Shown here: positions 32,307 through 42,086 of the stretch, piece by piece
Position numbering within the stretch: position 1 is the first letter of the stretch
How the letters are laid out: each line of letters opens with the position of its first letter
Program-made: the position numbers and the translations under genes
Notes under the pieces: model-generated
Databases searched by the model: none
What the model was told of the DNA's origin: nothing
What the model saw: the letters and a program-made list of their open reading frames with translations, nothing else
Assembly (NCBI GenBank): GCA_040756995.1
Contig: JBFLYK010000013.1
Location: 81,314 to 145,313 of the forward strand
DNA from: BP-133 sp040756995
Lineage (GTDB): Bacteria; Actinomycetota; Acidimicrobiia; IMCC26256; BP-133
Reading direction: 5' to 3'
Length of the DNA stretch: 64,000 nt

Positions 32307-32720
32307 GTGGCGTACTTCAAGGACGCGGACGAGGTGTACCGCTACATCGGCGGCATCTTCGAAGAGGCACTCCAGGACCCCGAGCTCTCCGACCGGCTGG
32401 TCACCTCAGGGGTCGTCCTCCGCATCAACTGCCGGGAACCGACCGCCACCATCCTCGTCGACATGCCGAAGCGCACGGTCACCAGCGGCGCCGCCCCCGA
32501 CACCCCGGCCACGGTGGCGCTGTCGATGAACGCCGACGTTGCCCACCGCTTCTGGCTGGGCAAGGTCAACATCTCCATGGCCCTGGCCAAAGGCGAGATG
32601 CGGGCCAAAGGCCCCGTCCCCCAGATCCTCAAGCTCGTCCCGGTCGCCAGGCAACTCTTCCCCCGCTACCGCAAACTCCTCGAAGCCGCCGGCCGCTTCG
32701 ACCTCGTCAACGGGACCTGA
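32307..32720 (+). CDS. SCP2-like lipid-carrier protein (137 aa)
   Basis: The fold pattern is SCP2: an N-terminal helix (EVYRYIGGIFEEAL), strands VLRINCREPTATILVDMP, then the motif TVALSMNADVAHRFWLGKV and LALAKGEMRAKGPV-like MALAKGEMRAKGP, followed by KLVPVARQLFPRYRKLLE. It is clearly related to 50475, which has ELSMTADAGHRFWLGRL and KVKGPTSKLMKILP at the same places. It probably binds the imported hydrophobic compound. AGGAGAA precedes GTG 32307. Confidence 0.78.
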   Translation: MAYFKDADEVYRYIGGIFEEALQDPELSDRLVTSGVVLRINCREPTATILVDMPKRTVTSGAAPDTPATVALSMNADVAHRFWLGKVNISMALAKGEMRAKGPVPQILKLVPVARQLFPRYRKLLEAAGRFDLVNGT

Positions 32721-32778
32721 CCGCAGCCCTTCACCGTTCCGCCTTCCCAACACCTGCACCAAGAAAGAGAGAGCCACG

Positions 32779-33303
32779 ATGCGTCGCACCCGTCGCACCC
32801 TCACGTCGTTCACCCTCGTCGCGTCGCTCATCCTCGCCGTCACCCCCGGCCAGACCACGCCCGCCGGAGCGGCCGCCGAATCCAGGTGCAAGTTCTCCAT
32901 GAACGTCGACATCGCACCGGGCATCTCCCTCACCCCGAACTCGGGCACCTTCACCTCCAACGGCGAGACCGGCAAAGCCGACTGCGCCGCCGGCGCCGGC
33001 ACCATCGGGATCGCCGGAAGCTACGGAACCAAAGACCCCGACTCCTGCGGCGGCGCCTTCAGCGAAGGCAACGAAGGCAACGGCACCTTCGTCCTCAGCG
33101 CCCCGACCGGCAGCGGACCGGAACGCGTCGAGAGCACCTTCACCTTCGTCTACGGCCAACTCTCGACCACCGGCGGCGTCGTCGCCGGAACCTTCGAGAG
33201 CGCCCGCTTCACGGGAACGTTCCAGCTCACCCCGACCGCCGGCGACTGCTTCAGCGCCCCCGTCACCAAAGCCCTCGTCACCGGCGAAGGCACCCTCCGC
33301 TGA
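32779..33303 (+). CDS. Small secreted beta-rich protein (174 aa)
   Basis: ATG 32779 follows AAGAAAGAGAG. A Sec signal peptide (RRTRRTLTSFTLVASLILAV, cleavage near AGAAAES) is followed by ~135 residues rich in G, T, S and F with three cysteines likely to pair. The repeated TF-x-GTF-type strands suggest a beta-sandwich. No enzyme motif is visible. Context, after an SCP2 carrier, suggests an extracellular lipid-binding role, without direct proof. Confidence 0.6.
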   Translation: MRRTRRTLTSFTLVASLILAVTPGQTTPAGAAAESRCKFSMNVDIAPGISLTPNSGTFTSNGETGKADCAAGAGTIGIAGSYGTKDPDSCGGAFSEGNEGNGTFVLSAPTGSGPERVESTFTFVYGQLSTTGGVVAGTFESARFTGTFQLTPTAGDCFSAPVTKALVTGEGTLR

Positions 33304-33390
33304 CCGCCACCCAGATCCTGACCGCGGACCGCTTGTTTGCCGCATAGCCGGCAATCAACGGGGCCGGCGACATCGCGTCTTGCTGCCGGC

Positions 33391-33762
33391 TCAGCCTGCT
33401 CGTCTCGCGTGGGCCGTCGGCACCTCCTCAGCGGCCACGAAGTCAGTTGCTGGCTGGGGCAGGACGCCATCCCAGGGATCCAGGAACAGGGCGACGGCCT
33501 CAGGTACCTGGCTGCAGACGAGGATCCCGCGGGCCAGTTCCCCAGCGGCGCGGGCAACCAGGGTGACGTGAGGGTCGGGGAGTACGAGAGCACTCCACTC
33601 GGCTGCGGTTCCCACCGCCTGGCGGGCCCGGCGGGCGGCCAGCGCCGCGGCCTCCGAAGAGCGACCGCGTTTCACCGCCCGGTCGATGGCAAGATCGGCC
33701 CGCCAGTGGGCAATCTCGCTCGCCGCCGTGTTCGGGCCGCCCGAGAGCCGCTCCGAAACCAT
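33391..33762 (-). CDS. Hypothetical protein (123 aa)
   Basis: An Ala-rich soluble frame (SEIAHWRADLAIDRAVKRG, RRARQAVGTAAEWSAL) between the secreted protein and a broken regulator. Start and reality are uncertain; high-GC DNA gives many long spurious frames. No known family is seen. I keep it because the frame is open over most of the gap and composition is protein-like. Confidence 0.3.
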   Translation of the reverse strand: MVSERLSGGPNTAASEIAHWRADLAIDRAVKRGRSSEAAALAARRARQAVGTAAEWSALVLPDPHVTLVARAAGELARGILVCSQVPEAVALFLDPWDGVLPQPATDFVAAEEVPTAHARRAG

Positions 33763-33816
33763 ACGAAGTCGTCCTCAGCGAGACTTTCGAGCCTTCGAAC
33801 GAACTGCTGAAGATCC

Positions 33817-34188
33817 ATGAAGCTGCTCCATCGCCATCATCGGGCCCATCGGGCTGGCCCACCGCTCATCAGTCGGCCGAATCCGACCGGTGACGAGGAG
33901 TCACGGGCATCACCAACGACAGCGGCAGCCATCCTCGCCGCCGCTGATCCCTCCGGAGCTGACTGGGCCGCCCGGCAAGGGCTCCCCGCCTACCCGGGCA
34001 ACGAGATCCTCTACCGCGACCGCATGATCGCCGCCGACGCCGCCGGCAACCCGGCCAGAGTCCACGCCGCCATGGCCGAACTCTGCGACGTCCTCGAAAC
34101 CGACGACCGCGCCCACCGGGTTCACCCCGACACGCTGGCCCTCTATGAAGAACTGACCAGCAAATGGGCCAAACACTCGACGGGGTGA
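33817..34188 (+). pseudogene. Fragment of a BTAD-type transcriptional regulator
   Basis: The stretch LYRDRMIAADAAGNPARVHAAM, noted here as RDRMIAADAAGNPARV, then AELCDVLE and VHPDTLALYEELT, matches the end of the bacterial transcriptional activator (BTAD) domain of SARP-type regulators. The DNA-binding part is missing, and the first ~45 residues are low in similarity. It is a gene end left after deletion. From 34189 to 34491 I see no gene or element. Confidence 0.5.
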
Positions 34189-34491
34189 CGGTCCCGGAAC
34201 AAGTCCGAGACGGCGGCGACACCCCCCGCTGGAACAGGTGCGCCTCGTCAGCGAAATGCTGGGTATGAAAACCCGTGTTGGCGAAAGAGTTCGGTCGGGC
34301 ACCGGCGCGTCGCCACGGTCCAACCGAACGCGCGGGTCGTAGCAGCGTCGGATATGGGGATGCGGCCAGTCGTCCGCTGTCGCGCACCATCAGCTGGCGC
34401 GGCCGTTCACGGCCACAGGCGCCCCGGGCTGCGACCCGACATCACCAAAGGATTCGTATGGGCCGCCAACCCACGACTCCTCCCCTTACAC

Positions 34492-35121
34492 TTACAGCAG
34501 GCCTTGTTCCTTCGCCGATCGGATCAGCTCGGCCCGGCTCCCGGCGTTGAGCTTGCGCGCCAACTGGGATCGGTACGACTCGATCGTGCGGGGAGAAAGG
34601 TGCAGGAGCTGGGCGATCTCGGGGTTGGTGTGGCCGAGGGCGACCAGCTCCAAGACCTCCCTCTCCCGGGTGGTGAGGCGACGGGCGGTCGAGTTGTTCG
34701 CCGGACGTTCAAGGAAGTCGGGGATATAGCGGCCGCCGAGGGCCACGATCCTCACGGCCGCGGCCAGGTCGTCGGCAGCGGCGTCCTTGGTGACGTACCC
34801 GGTGGCTCCCTGAGCGAACGCGGCTTCGACGAACGACCGGTCCCGGTGCATGGACACGATGAGGATCTTCGACGATGGGCTCTTCTCCCTCACCGCGGCG
34901 ACGGCGTCGAGCCCGCTGTTGCCGCCGGGGAAGGAGATGTCGAGGACGATGACCGTGGGAGCCACTGTCCCGACCAGGTTGATCGCCTGCTCCACGGTTG
35001 CGGCCTCTCCGATCACACAGAGATCGTCCTCGTCATCGAGGATTCGCTTGGCGCCTTCACGGAAGAGGCGGTGGTCGTCGCACAGCAGGATCTGGATCAC
35101 GCCGGTGCTGGAGGCATCCAT
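34492..35121 (-). CDS. LuxR/NarL-type response regulator, last gene of the catabolic train
   Basis: The 209-residue protein has a receiver domain (ILLCDDHRLF, phospho-Asp in IVLDISFPGG, Lys in YVTKDAA) and a textbook LuxR domain (LTTREREVLELVALGHTNPE, then LLHLSPRTIESYRSQL). It starts 25 nt after the giant kinase gene and is its obvious partner. I prefer ATG 35121, because the upstream starts lie inside the kinase gene or add an unrelated tail. Confidence 0.9.
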   Translation of the reverse strand: MDASSTGVIQILLCDDHRLFREGAKRILDDEDDLCVIGEAATVEQAINLVGTVAPTVIVLDISFPGGNSGLDAVAAVREKSPSSKILIVSMHRDRSFVEAAFAQGATGYVTKDAAADDLAAAVRIVALGGRYIPDFLERPANNSTARRLTTREREVLELVALGHTNPEIAQLLHLSPRTIESYRSQLARKLNAGSRAELIRSAKEQGLL

Positions 35122-35146
35122 GGTTTCCGCTTCTGATCTGAAGAAG

Positions 35147-38100
35147 TCACACGAGGTCATCGGCACGGTCGGTATCACCACGAAGGAGCGGGAGGACGAC
35201 GTGGACCACCGTTCCTTCGCCGGGGCTCCCGACGATGGTAATCGTCCCCCCAGCGGCCGAAGATCGTTCCCTCATACCGGTCAGTCCAAAGCCGTCGGCC
35301 CGCTCGTTCGCCTTGAACCCCTTGCCGTCGTCTTCGATCGTAGCCGAGAGCGTCGATTCCGCGAGAGTCAGCGTCACGGTGCAGTGCTCGGCGCCGGCAT
35401 GCTTGATGACGTTGGTGAGTGCCTCCTGGATGATCCGGAAGCAGGTGATCTCGATCGTCCGCGGCAGGTTCTCGAACGACAGCTCGACGTCGCTGTGGGC
35501 GGTGTCCACCGAGTAGTCGATCGTGACGGTCGTCTGGGACTGCATACGTTCTACGAGGTCCCGGAGGGCGGCAGGCAGGCCGAACTGCGAGATGGTCGGC
35601 GGTGAGGTCTCGTAGACGAGATCCCTAACGGCACGGTTACATTCGCTGAGTTGCTCCCGGATACTTGACGCCGCCTCGCGTACCGACTCAAACCGCCCTT
35701 CTCCGAGGAACCTTTCGAGTCGGCGGGACTCCATCAGGAGGGCAGAAAGTCGCTGACCGACTTCGTCATGCAACTCAGCCGCCAGTCTCGTCCGGAACAG
35801 CTCCTCGCGGATAATCGACGAAGCAGCATTGACGTCTGTGAAGTCCGACACCTCGCGGAGGCGCTGCGTCGTGTCGCGGATGATCCTGGCTCCCGCTTGC
35901 TCGGCGTACGAGAAGGGAATGGGACCCTCGCGCTGAGCGATCAATAGGGCCGAGACCCTCCCGGACATTGGCAGGAGGAGGAACGTCGCTAACCGTGGTG
36001 GCCGAGTGCCGAAGCGGACGCAGGTCATGTCGCGCGTGCAGTGCAGTCGGCCGGTGGACGCCAGCCACCTGAGGTCGTCGTCGCGAAGCGACCCACAAAC
36101 GACACGAACGTCGGTTGCCGACGCGTACGGCAGTTCGACCAACGCCGTATGTTCGGCGCATGTAATCGCCGCCAGCGCGTCGATCGCCGCGTCTGTCGTC
36201 GCCCGTGCATTACGTTCGCGTCCTTCCATCTCGCTCGGGCCTGTCTCCCACCCGGCTTGGCTAGGAAAACGCGTGCCAAGAGCAGGTGGTGGAGTCTGCC
36301 GCCAACGGTGCCGCCGATCCGGCATGAACGCATGAGCTATCGCCGAGGGCAATCGCCTCACCTCAAATCTGACATGGTGGCGTTCGTTGGGGTAGAGCGC
36401 GCCGGCCAGGCAGGCGACGGCCGTGTGACGCAGTGCCTTCCCGGCCAAACGCCGGGCCACGACGCTGCCGGCTGGGGCCGTCTCCGCCTGCCAGCGCGCC
36501 ACGGTCGACCGCCAGGAAAACACCGGGGCCACATAGGAATTGACCAATGACCCCCGCCGGATTTCGGCGATGGCATCGTCGAGCGCCAAGGCCGCGTCGT
36601 TGAGTCGCTCCCCGGCGAGATCGCGGATGGCCCGGCCAAGCAGCAACGTGACGGTCCGTTGCACATCGTAGGGATCACCGAGATCGGGATCAGCTGGGTC
36701 GCTTTCCACAACGCCATCACAGGCCAGCGTCTGGATGGTGGCGGCGATCGCGGCGCCCTGCCGGTCCCCGATGACGCGGGCCGACTCCCACACGGCTACC
36801 GCATCGGCGTAGGCGGCGTCACGGGCACCGGTCTGATACAGGGCGATGGCACGGTGCCAGCGGGCTGTGTGTGCTTCCCAGCGGTCGGCCGTTCGGTCGA
36901 AGCGCTCGATCGCCCGGGTGAGCAGGTCGATCGATCGCTCGTATCGCCTGGCCGCCAACAGCGCGACGCCGTACAGGTGAAAGGCGTGTGCCTCTCCCCA
37001 GGGGTCGCCGGCCGCGGTGCGGGCGGCCACAGCGCGCTCACCGTAGCGGGTCGCCCTGCGGCCGAGGCCCAGCATGGCGGCACACACGACGGCATGGGTG
37101 GCATAGGCATGAGCGCGGAGGGGGTCGTGGTCGTCGCACGCTCCGGTGAGAGCCATTTGGCGGGCCTGGGCCCAGGCAGCCTGGAGGCTGTTATGGAAGA
37201 AGAGGCAGTAGGTGAGGTTTGCGAAGATCGCTGCCTTCAGCAAGTCGGCATCGCCAGCGTCGCGTCGGCCCCCCGCCTGGTTGCGCTGCGTCCAGAGAGT
37301 GATCACCTCACGGGCCAGGGCGATGGCGAAGGCCTTCGGAGCGCGGGGAATCTCCTCACCGAGGACCTGCAGGGCCCGGACGAAATGGTCCTCGGCCTCC
37401 TCTAAGGCACCCATCTTGAAGTAGGTCTCCCCCACGAGCCGCAGCGTCTGTGCCACCCGGAACGGCTCTTCTGCCTTCGTCAGCGCCCGGGAGAAGACCC
37501 TATGCGCCTCGACGTAGCTGCCGCTCAGCATGTGGACCTCGCCGAGCTCTCGCAGCAGGTCGCCGTCCTCGTGGGCGCGGAGGGCGATCTCGAAGTAGCG
37601 CTGCGCCGTTCCCAGGCTGTAACGCCGCCGTGCCGCCCGAGCTGCCCGAACGGCGTGGTCATGGGCAGCGTCGATGTCCCCGGCGCTGGCGAGGTGGAAG
37701 GCGAGATCGAAGTCGTCGAGATGACCGACGTCGATCATCGCCCGAGCCACCGCCCGGTGAAGCTCCCTCGTGGGCTCGCGCCCGAGATCGCTCCTGACGA
37801 GTTCTCGGACCGTGTCGTGCGTGAAGGAGTATTCAGCGGCGGAGCCGCCATCCGCCCCGTCCTCCCAGGAGATTGACAGCAGGCCCCGCCGGGCAAGCTC
37901 CACCAGGATTTGTCCGCAGGAGGGCTCGGGGATGCCGGCCGCTCGGGCGACGATGTCGAGCCGCCCCCGGTAGCCGGTTACCGCCGCGACCGCCAGGACG
38001 GCGTCGGCCTGCGGCGGCAGGGAGCGGACAATCTCGGTCAGGACGGCCGGCGGGAGCGGCAGCTCCCGGTGCTGTTTCCACCCAGACGGACCGCAGACGA

Positions 38101-39610
38101 TCCCTTCCCGGTCGACCAAGAACCTCAGGGCGTTCTGCGCTACCAGCGGGCTTCCGTGGCACCATCCGATGACCGTTTCGACGATCGCCTCGTCGATCTT
38201 CCCCATCATCGACCGGACGAGGGCGCGGATGGCGTCGGGTCCGAGCAGGCCCGGGCGGACCACATGGTCGAACGCCGCGCCGGCCTCCGAAGTGTGCTCA
38301 GCCAGGCTTGAGTCCCGGGAAAGGAACATCAGCTGCACACCGCGGGCGATGCTTGGCGTGAGTTCGGCCAACTGCCGGATGAGTTCGGCGTCCTCGTCGC
38401 GGGCGAACTGGCAGTCGTCGACGATGATCAGAAGCGGGTGCTGTGGGGATGCCATCGCGCTCAGGGTCGACGCCAGGCGCCGAGCTGCCTCGGCGGTGCT
38501 GAGGAGCGCGTCGCCACCGTCGTTGATCCGGTCGGCGATATTCAGTGCCTGGACGAGCCGGGCGAAAAGGAAATGTGGCCGGGGTGCGACGGCGAGGTCG
38601 CTTTTCGTGTAGGCGACCCGCGCACCATGCTGTTGTTCCGCCCAGTCGGCGAATTCACGTACCAGCCGCGTCTTGCCGATACCGGCCGGGCCCTCGACCA
38701 GAACGGCCTGGGCCCGCTCGGTGAGAGCGGCATCGAACGCCGTCAGTAGCGTCGTCCATTCCTGCCGACGCGGCACGAAGGCGGCGGGCGCAAGGTCGTC
38801 GCGGACGTCATGGGCACCGACATTGATGGCCAGCCGAGCATCAGCACATGCGGCCTCCAACAACATCTCGAGGTCGTCGACCGCGGCAGCAAGATGGTGA
38901 TAGCCCCGGGGCCCGGCGAACAGTCGTCCGAGCAGGTAGCGGAGGGCGACCTCTACTTCGTGCTGCTCGTAGGGCACTGGCGCTTGGCCCTCGCCCTGCA
39001 GCCGTTCGTAGGCTTTGAGCAACACCACACCGAGGGCGGCGGCGTCGGAGGGAGACGCCGCCGACACGCCCTCGGACGCGATCGTCTCGTGGTGCTTATA
39101 GTCGAGGATGTGCGACAGGCGAGACAGGCCGTAGTCGACCAACGCCACATCGTCCGGCCTGACGAAGAGGTTGGACGCTTTGATATTCCCGTGCAGCACA
39201 CCGACCGAGTCAAGAACGGACAGCGCCCGTACGGCGCCGAGCGCGACCGCGATGAAGCCGGCCAGCCCTGGCCGATCCTGCCGGCCGGGCGTCCATGCTG
39301 AGAGCGGTGAACCGGCGACATAGAGCCGGGCGAGAAAGGCCACTCGCCCGCCCATGTGCAACTCCAGCGCCGGAACGTCGTTGCGTTCCTGCCCGTCTTT
39401 CGTCAAGTGCCGGCGGGCCTCATCGAAGTAGTCGACGGTCTCGTCGTCGATCCATGTGGCCGGCATCACCCGCACCAGCACCGGGCGGCCGCTGACGAGG
39501 TCGTCGGCGATCAGCACGCCGGCTTGGCGACCGCGAGCCAGTACCTGCTTCACCCGAAATCGTTCCGGGATTCGCTCCCAGTCCGGATCGGCCGGGTGCT
39601 CCGTCACCAC
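35147..39610 (-). CDS. Giant pseudokinase/AAA-ATPase/TPR/histidine kinase
   Basis: The 1487-residue protein joins an N-terminal protein-kinase fold (~20-270), a STAND-like AAA ATPase (GPAGIGKTRLVREF at ~325, LLIIVDDCQFARDED at ~405), a helical TPR-like middle (~640-1000), a GAF-like region (~1100-1230) and a C-terminal histidine kinase (phospho-His in AAELHDEVGQRLSALL, ATP site DDGKGF and GFGLTGMRER). The kinase catalytic loop reads HGNIKASN where HRDxKxxN is expected, and the VAIK lysine is not seen, so it is probably a pseudokinase. GTG 39610 lies 1 nt after the previous stop. Relatives are large multi-domain sensors. Confidence 0.85.
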   Translation of the reverse strand: MVTEHPADPDWERIPERFRVKQVLARGRQAGVLIADDLVSGRPVLVRVMPATWIDDETVDYFDEARRHLTKDGQERNDVPALELHMGGRVAFLARLYVAGSPLSAWTPGRQDRPGLAGFIAVALGAVRALSVLDSVGVLHGNIKASNLFVRPDDVALVDYGLSRLSHILDYKHHETIASEGVSAASPSDAAALGVVLLKAYERLQGEGQAPVPYEQHEVEVALRYLLGRLFAGPRGYHHLAAAVDDLEMLLEAACADARLAINVGAHDVRDDLAPAAFVPRRQEWTTLLTAFDAALTERAQAVLVEGPAGIGKTRLVREFADWAEQQHGARVAYTKSDLAVAPRPHFLFARLVQALNIADRINDGGDALLSTAEAARRLASTLSAMASPQHPLLIIVDDCQFARDEDAELIRQLAELTPSIARGVQLMFLSRDSSLAEHTSEAGAAFDHVVRPGLLGPDAIRALVRSMMGKIDEAIVETVIGWCHGSPLVAQNALRFLVDREGIVCGPSGWKQHRELPLPPAVLTEIVRSLPPQADAVLAVAAVTGYRGRLDIVARAAGIPEPSCGQILVELARRGLLSISWEDGADGGSAAEYSFTHDTVRELVRSDLGREPTRELHRAVARAMIDVGHLDDFDLAFHLASAGDIDAAHDHAVRAARAARRRYSLGTAQRYFEIALRAHEDGDLLRELGEVHMLSGSYVEAHRVFSRALTKAEEPFRVAQTLRLVGETYFKMGALEEAEDHFVRALQVLGEEIPRAPKAFAIALAREVITLWTQRNQAGGRRDAGDADLLKAAIFANLTYCLFFHNSLQAAWAQARQMALTGACDDHDPLRAHAYATHAVVCAAMLGLGRRATRYGERAVAARTAAGDPWGEAHAFHLYGVALLAARRYERSIDLLTRAIERFDRTADRWEAHTARWHRAIALYQTGARDAAYADAVAVWESARVIGDRQGAAIAATIQTLACDGVVESDPADPDLGDPYDVQRTVTLLLGRAIRDLAGERLNDAALALDDAIAEIRRGSLVNSYVAPVFSWRSTVARWQAETAPAGSVVARRLAGKALRHTAVACLAGALYPNERHHVRFEVRRLPSAIAHAFMPDRRHRWRQTPPPALGTRFPSQAGWETGPSEMEGRERNARATTDAAIDALAAITCAEHTALVELPYASATDVRVVCGSLRDDDLRWLASTGRLHCTRDMTCVRFGTRPPRLATFLLLPMSGRVSALLIAQREGPIPFSYAEQAGARIIRDTTQRLREVSDFTDVNAASSIIREELFRTRLAAELHDEVGQRLSALLMESRRLERFLGEGRFESVREAASSIREQLSECNRAVRDLVYETSPPTISQFGLPAALRDLVERMQSQTTVTIDYSVDTAHSDVELSFENLPRTIEITCFRIIQEALTNVIKHAGAEHCTVTLTLAESTLSATIEDDGKGFKANERADGFGLTGMRERSSAAGGTITIVGSPGEGTVVHVVLPLLRGDTDRADDLV

Positions 39611-39611
39611 C

Positions 39612-42086
39612 TCAGGCCCCGGAAAGGCTTTCCAGCAGCCCGCCGAACGGTGTGCGCACCGCGAACCGGTCGTCGAAGCTCGTTGCCGCCAGAAGCCTGC
39701 GCACCGCCGTGTCGTTCGGATCACGGGACCGTGTGAGGATGACGATCCCTTCGGTTGGGACCTGCAGATCCCAGAACGTATAGCCGCTGGCGTTCGTCGA
39801 GCGAATCCATTGGGCGTCGGCACCTCCGACGCGCCGGTGTCCACGGCCAAGGATGCGGCCGGAGTTGAGGTTGGCCAGCCGCTCGGTGTCCACCGGCCCG
39901 GCCTCGATCTCGATCACGGTGTCGAGATCGTCGCGGCGGCCGACGCCGATGACCGCCCGACGCGCGTTGGTCTCCACGATCTGCGCCGGCGCCTCGACAA
40001 CCATGCGCAGCGTGCCCCAACGGAGAACGGGTGGCTGCGCGTCGGCCTTCGTGGCCGTCAGCCCGAGGACCAGCGGGATGGCCAGCAATCCGGCGCTGGC
40101 GCCAGCCAGCTGCGCAGCTCGCCTCCACCGACGTCGGCGACGGCGGAGCGGCGCCAGAACCGCCAGTGCCGCGAACAGGGCGAGGGGAACGCCAACGGCG
40201 ACCAGGAGCAGCCACAGAGCGCCGGAGCTCGAGAGGCGTAACGCTTCCTCGCCGCTGACCGCCGGATCGTGTGCCGCGGGAAGCGGTTTGCCCATTGCGC
40301 CGTATAGCAGTTGGCGGACCCAGGCAACGTTGTCGCCGCGGAACCGGGCGTTGGACACCGTGTCAGCGTCACCCACAACCGTCAGGGTACCGGGCCGTCC
40401 GCCTTCGCCCGCTTCCCTGGTCAGGCCGAGCGGAACCGGCGCCTCCGGCGAGCCTGGCTCGGCGGAAACGGAAGAGGGACCTGCCACCAGCACCGGCTTG
40501 CCACCGTTCAGTCTGACCGCGGCGGCACCGTCGCCAGTGACTCCCTTGCCTTCCGCCGTCAGCGCCAGGACCACCTCTGAGCCGGGCGCGACCCGTTGGG
40601 CCTCGTCCATGACCCGTTCGCCCGAGACGATCGCACCGAGCGGGGCCAGGACCGGGTGCAGCAGGGGCTGACTTCCCGGTTCGGCGAACACGACGACTGC
40701 CCCGCCGTCCTGATGATATCGGAGGAGACTATCAGCCCACTCTTGAGCCAGCGGGCGGGTGGGGCCCAGTTCGACCACCGCCGCGCACGGTGCGAGCCCG
40801 GCGCTGGTCGGCTGGAGCAGCGGGATGGCCTGGAAACCCTCCCGCTCCAGAAACTCCCTCAAGCGGCGCGCTCCTGCGGGCGTGTCGCCGTCGTCGAGGG
40901 ACCGTTCCCCGGCGAAGACGGGGAAGCAGACAGTGCCCTGCGACCCCGAACCCAGCCGGTTGAGCGCATCGGCCAGGTTGACCTCGTCGGCCGACGTCAC
41001 GATCAGCTCCGTCTTTCCCCGCGACACGACGATGCCACCCGCGTCGTCGAGTCCCCACGCTTCAAGCCGGGTCGCGACCGTCTCGGGGCTCACCGTCCGC
41101 ACCGCGATCCGCCCGTTCTCCCGGTGGAGCGCCGCCAGGAGTCGCTCCGCCGCCCGGCGGGCCGGCTGACCACGCCGGTAGACGGCGGTCACCGTGGTAT
41201 CGGATTTGACTGCCGCCGCTGCCCGGCGGGCGTCCCGACCTAGGGTGAACTGCGAACCCGGGCTCACATCGAGCGAGAGCCCTGTGAACCCGACGCCGAC
41301 GGCCAGTCCGAAGCTCACCGCCACGGCGACGGCCCCCGCCCCCACGAACCGGGCCCGGCCCCGCAGGCCGCTCGCGCCCTTGCGCAGCTCGAGTACGAGC
41401 CAGGCGCCGGCCAGAGCACTCAGCACGTGGGCGACGACGGTGACGACGTCGCCGGCGTCGACGAAGCTCCGGAGCAGGTTGAAGAGCCCAGGTCGGGGCG
41501 TGACGATCTCCGGTACCCAAGATTGCAGTTGGGGTGGCAGATCTCCGGCCAGCCAACCGGCGATGACGACTCCCACGGCCACTGCCGGCGCCAACCATCC
41601 TCGGGCAACCACCAGCCCGATCGCCGTCCCGATGGCGATCCCCCAAGCGAGCGACAGCGTCAACCCCAGATACGACCCGACAAGCTCACGGCCCGGGGCG
41701 GCATCGACAAAGGCCATGGCGACCGGCAGCATTGCGGTGGCCAGGAGCGGCATCCCGCCCAACGCCAACCCGGCGAGGAATTTCTGCCCGACGTATTCGG
41801 CTGGGGCGATACCCTCGGCGGCCAGCACCTCGTAATGCCCGTCACGAATGTCGGCGGCACTGCTTCCACAGGCGATCAGCGCACCGACGACCGCCAACGG
41901 GAAGGCCAGCGCGCTATACACGGGCCCGAGTTCGGACCGGCGAGGTATGGTCACGAGGCTGGCCACGACGTAGCCGACGAGTACCAGGAAGCCACAGCCC
42001 AACAGCCAGAAGACCGGCGCACGCGACTTCCCGGATAGCTCCGAACGTAGAAGGGCGACCACCCGGTGCCCTCTCCTAAGCCGCAT
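39612..42086 (-). CDS. ABC-2 permease fused to a GldG-like domain
   Basis: The 824-residue protein has ~6 membrane helices in residues 15-260 of ABC-2 type (FWLLGCGFLVLVGYVVASLV, GYLGLTLSLAWGIAIGT-like SYLGLTLSLAWGIA), then a GldG/IFT52-like extracellular domain (DARRAAAAVKSDTTVTAVYRR, then KTELIVTSADEVNLADALNRL in part) and two more helices near 640-690. It ends in a ~120-residue domain. The neighbouring ATPase (42076) overlaps it by 11 nt. Together they resemble an exporter or a gliding-type ABC complex; substrate unknown. Confidence 0.7.
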   Translation of the reverse strand: MRLRRGHRVVALLRSELSGKSRAPVFWLLGCGFLVLVGYVVASLVTIPRRSELGPVYSALAFPLAVVGALIACGSSAADIRDGHYEVLAAEGIAPAEYVGQKFLAGLALGGMPLLATAMLPVAMAFVDAAPGRELVGSYLGLTLSLAWGIAIGTAIGLVVARGWLAPAVAVGVVIAGWLAGDLPPQLQSWVPEIVTPRPGLFNLLRSFVDAGDVVTVVAHVLSALAGAWLVLELRKGASGLRGRARFVGAGAVAVAVSFGLAVGVGFTGLSLDVSPGSQFTLGRDARRAAAAVKSDTTVTAVYRRGQPARRAAERLLAALHRENGRIAVRTVSPETVATRLEAWGLDDAGGIVVSRGKTELIVTSADEVNLADALNRLGSGSQGTVCFPVFAGERSLDDGDTPAGARRLREFLEREGFQAIPLLQPTSAGLAPCAAVVELGPTRPLAQEWADSLLRYHQDGGAVVVFAEPGSQPLLHPVLAPLGAIVSGERVMDEAQRVAPGSEVVLALTAEGKGVTGDGAAAVRLNGGKPVLVAGPSSVSAEPGSPEAPVPLGLTREAGEGGRPGTLTVVGDADTVSNARFRGDNVAWVRQLLYGAMGKPLPAAHDPAVSGEEALRLSSSGALWLLLVAVGVPLALFAALAVLAPLRRRRRRWRRAAQLAGASAGLLAIPLVLGLTATKADAQPPVLRWGTLRMVVEAPAQIVETNARRAVIGVGRRDDLDTVIEIEAGPVDTERLANLNSGRILGRGHRRVGGADAQWIRSTNASGYTFWDLQVPTEGIVILTRSRDPNDTAVRRLLAATSFDDRFAVRTPFGGLLESLSGA

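Noticed and set aside
35147..39850. The longer N-terminus of the giant kinase starting at 39850
   Set aside because: The extra 80 codons overlap the upstream ABC gene and have no domain; GTG 39610 lies 1 nt after that gene's stop and begins just before the kinase fold.
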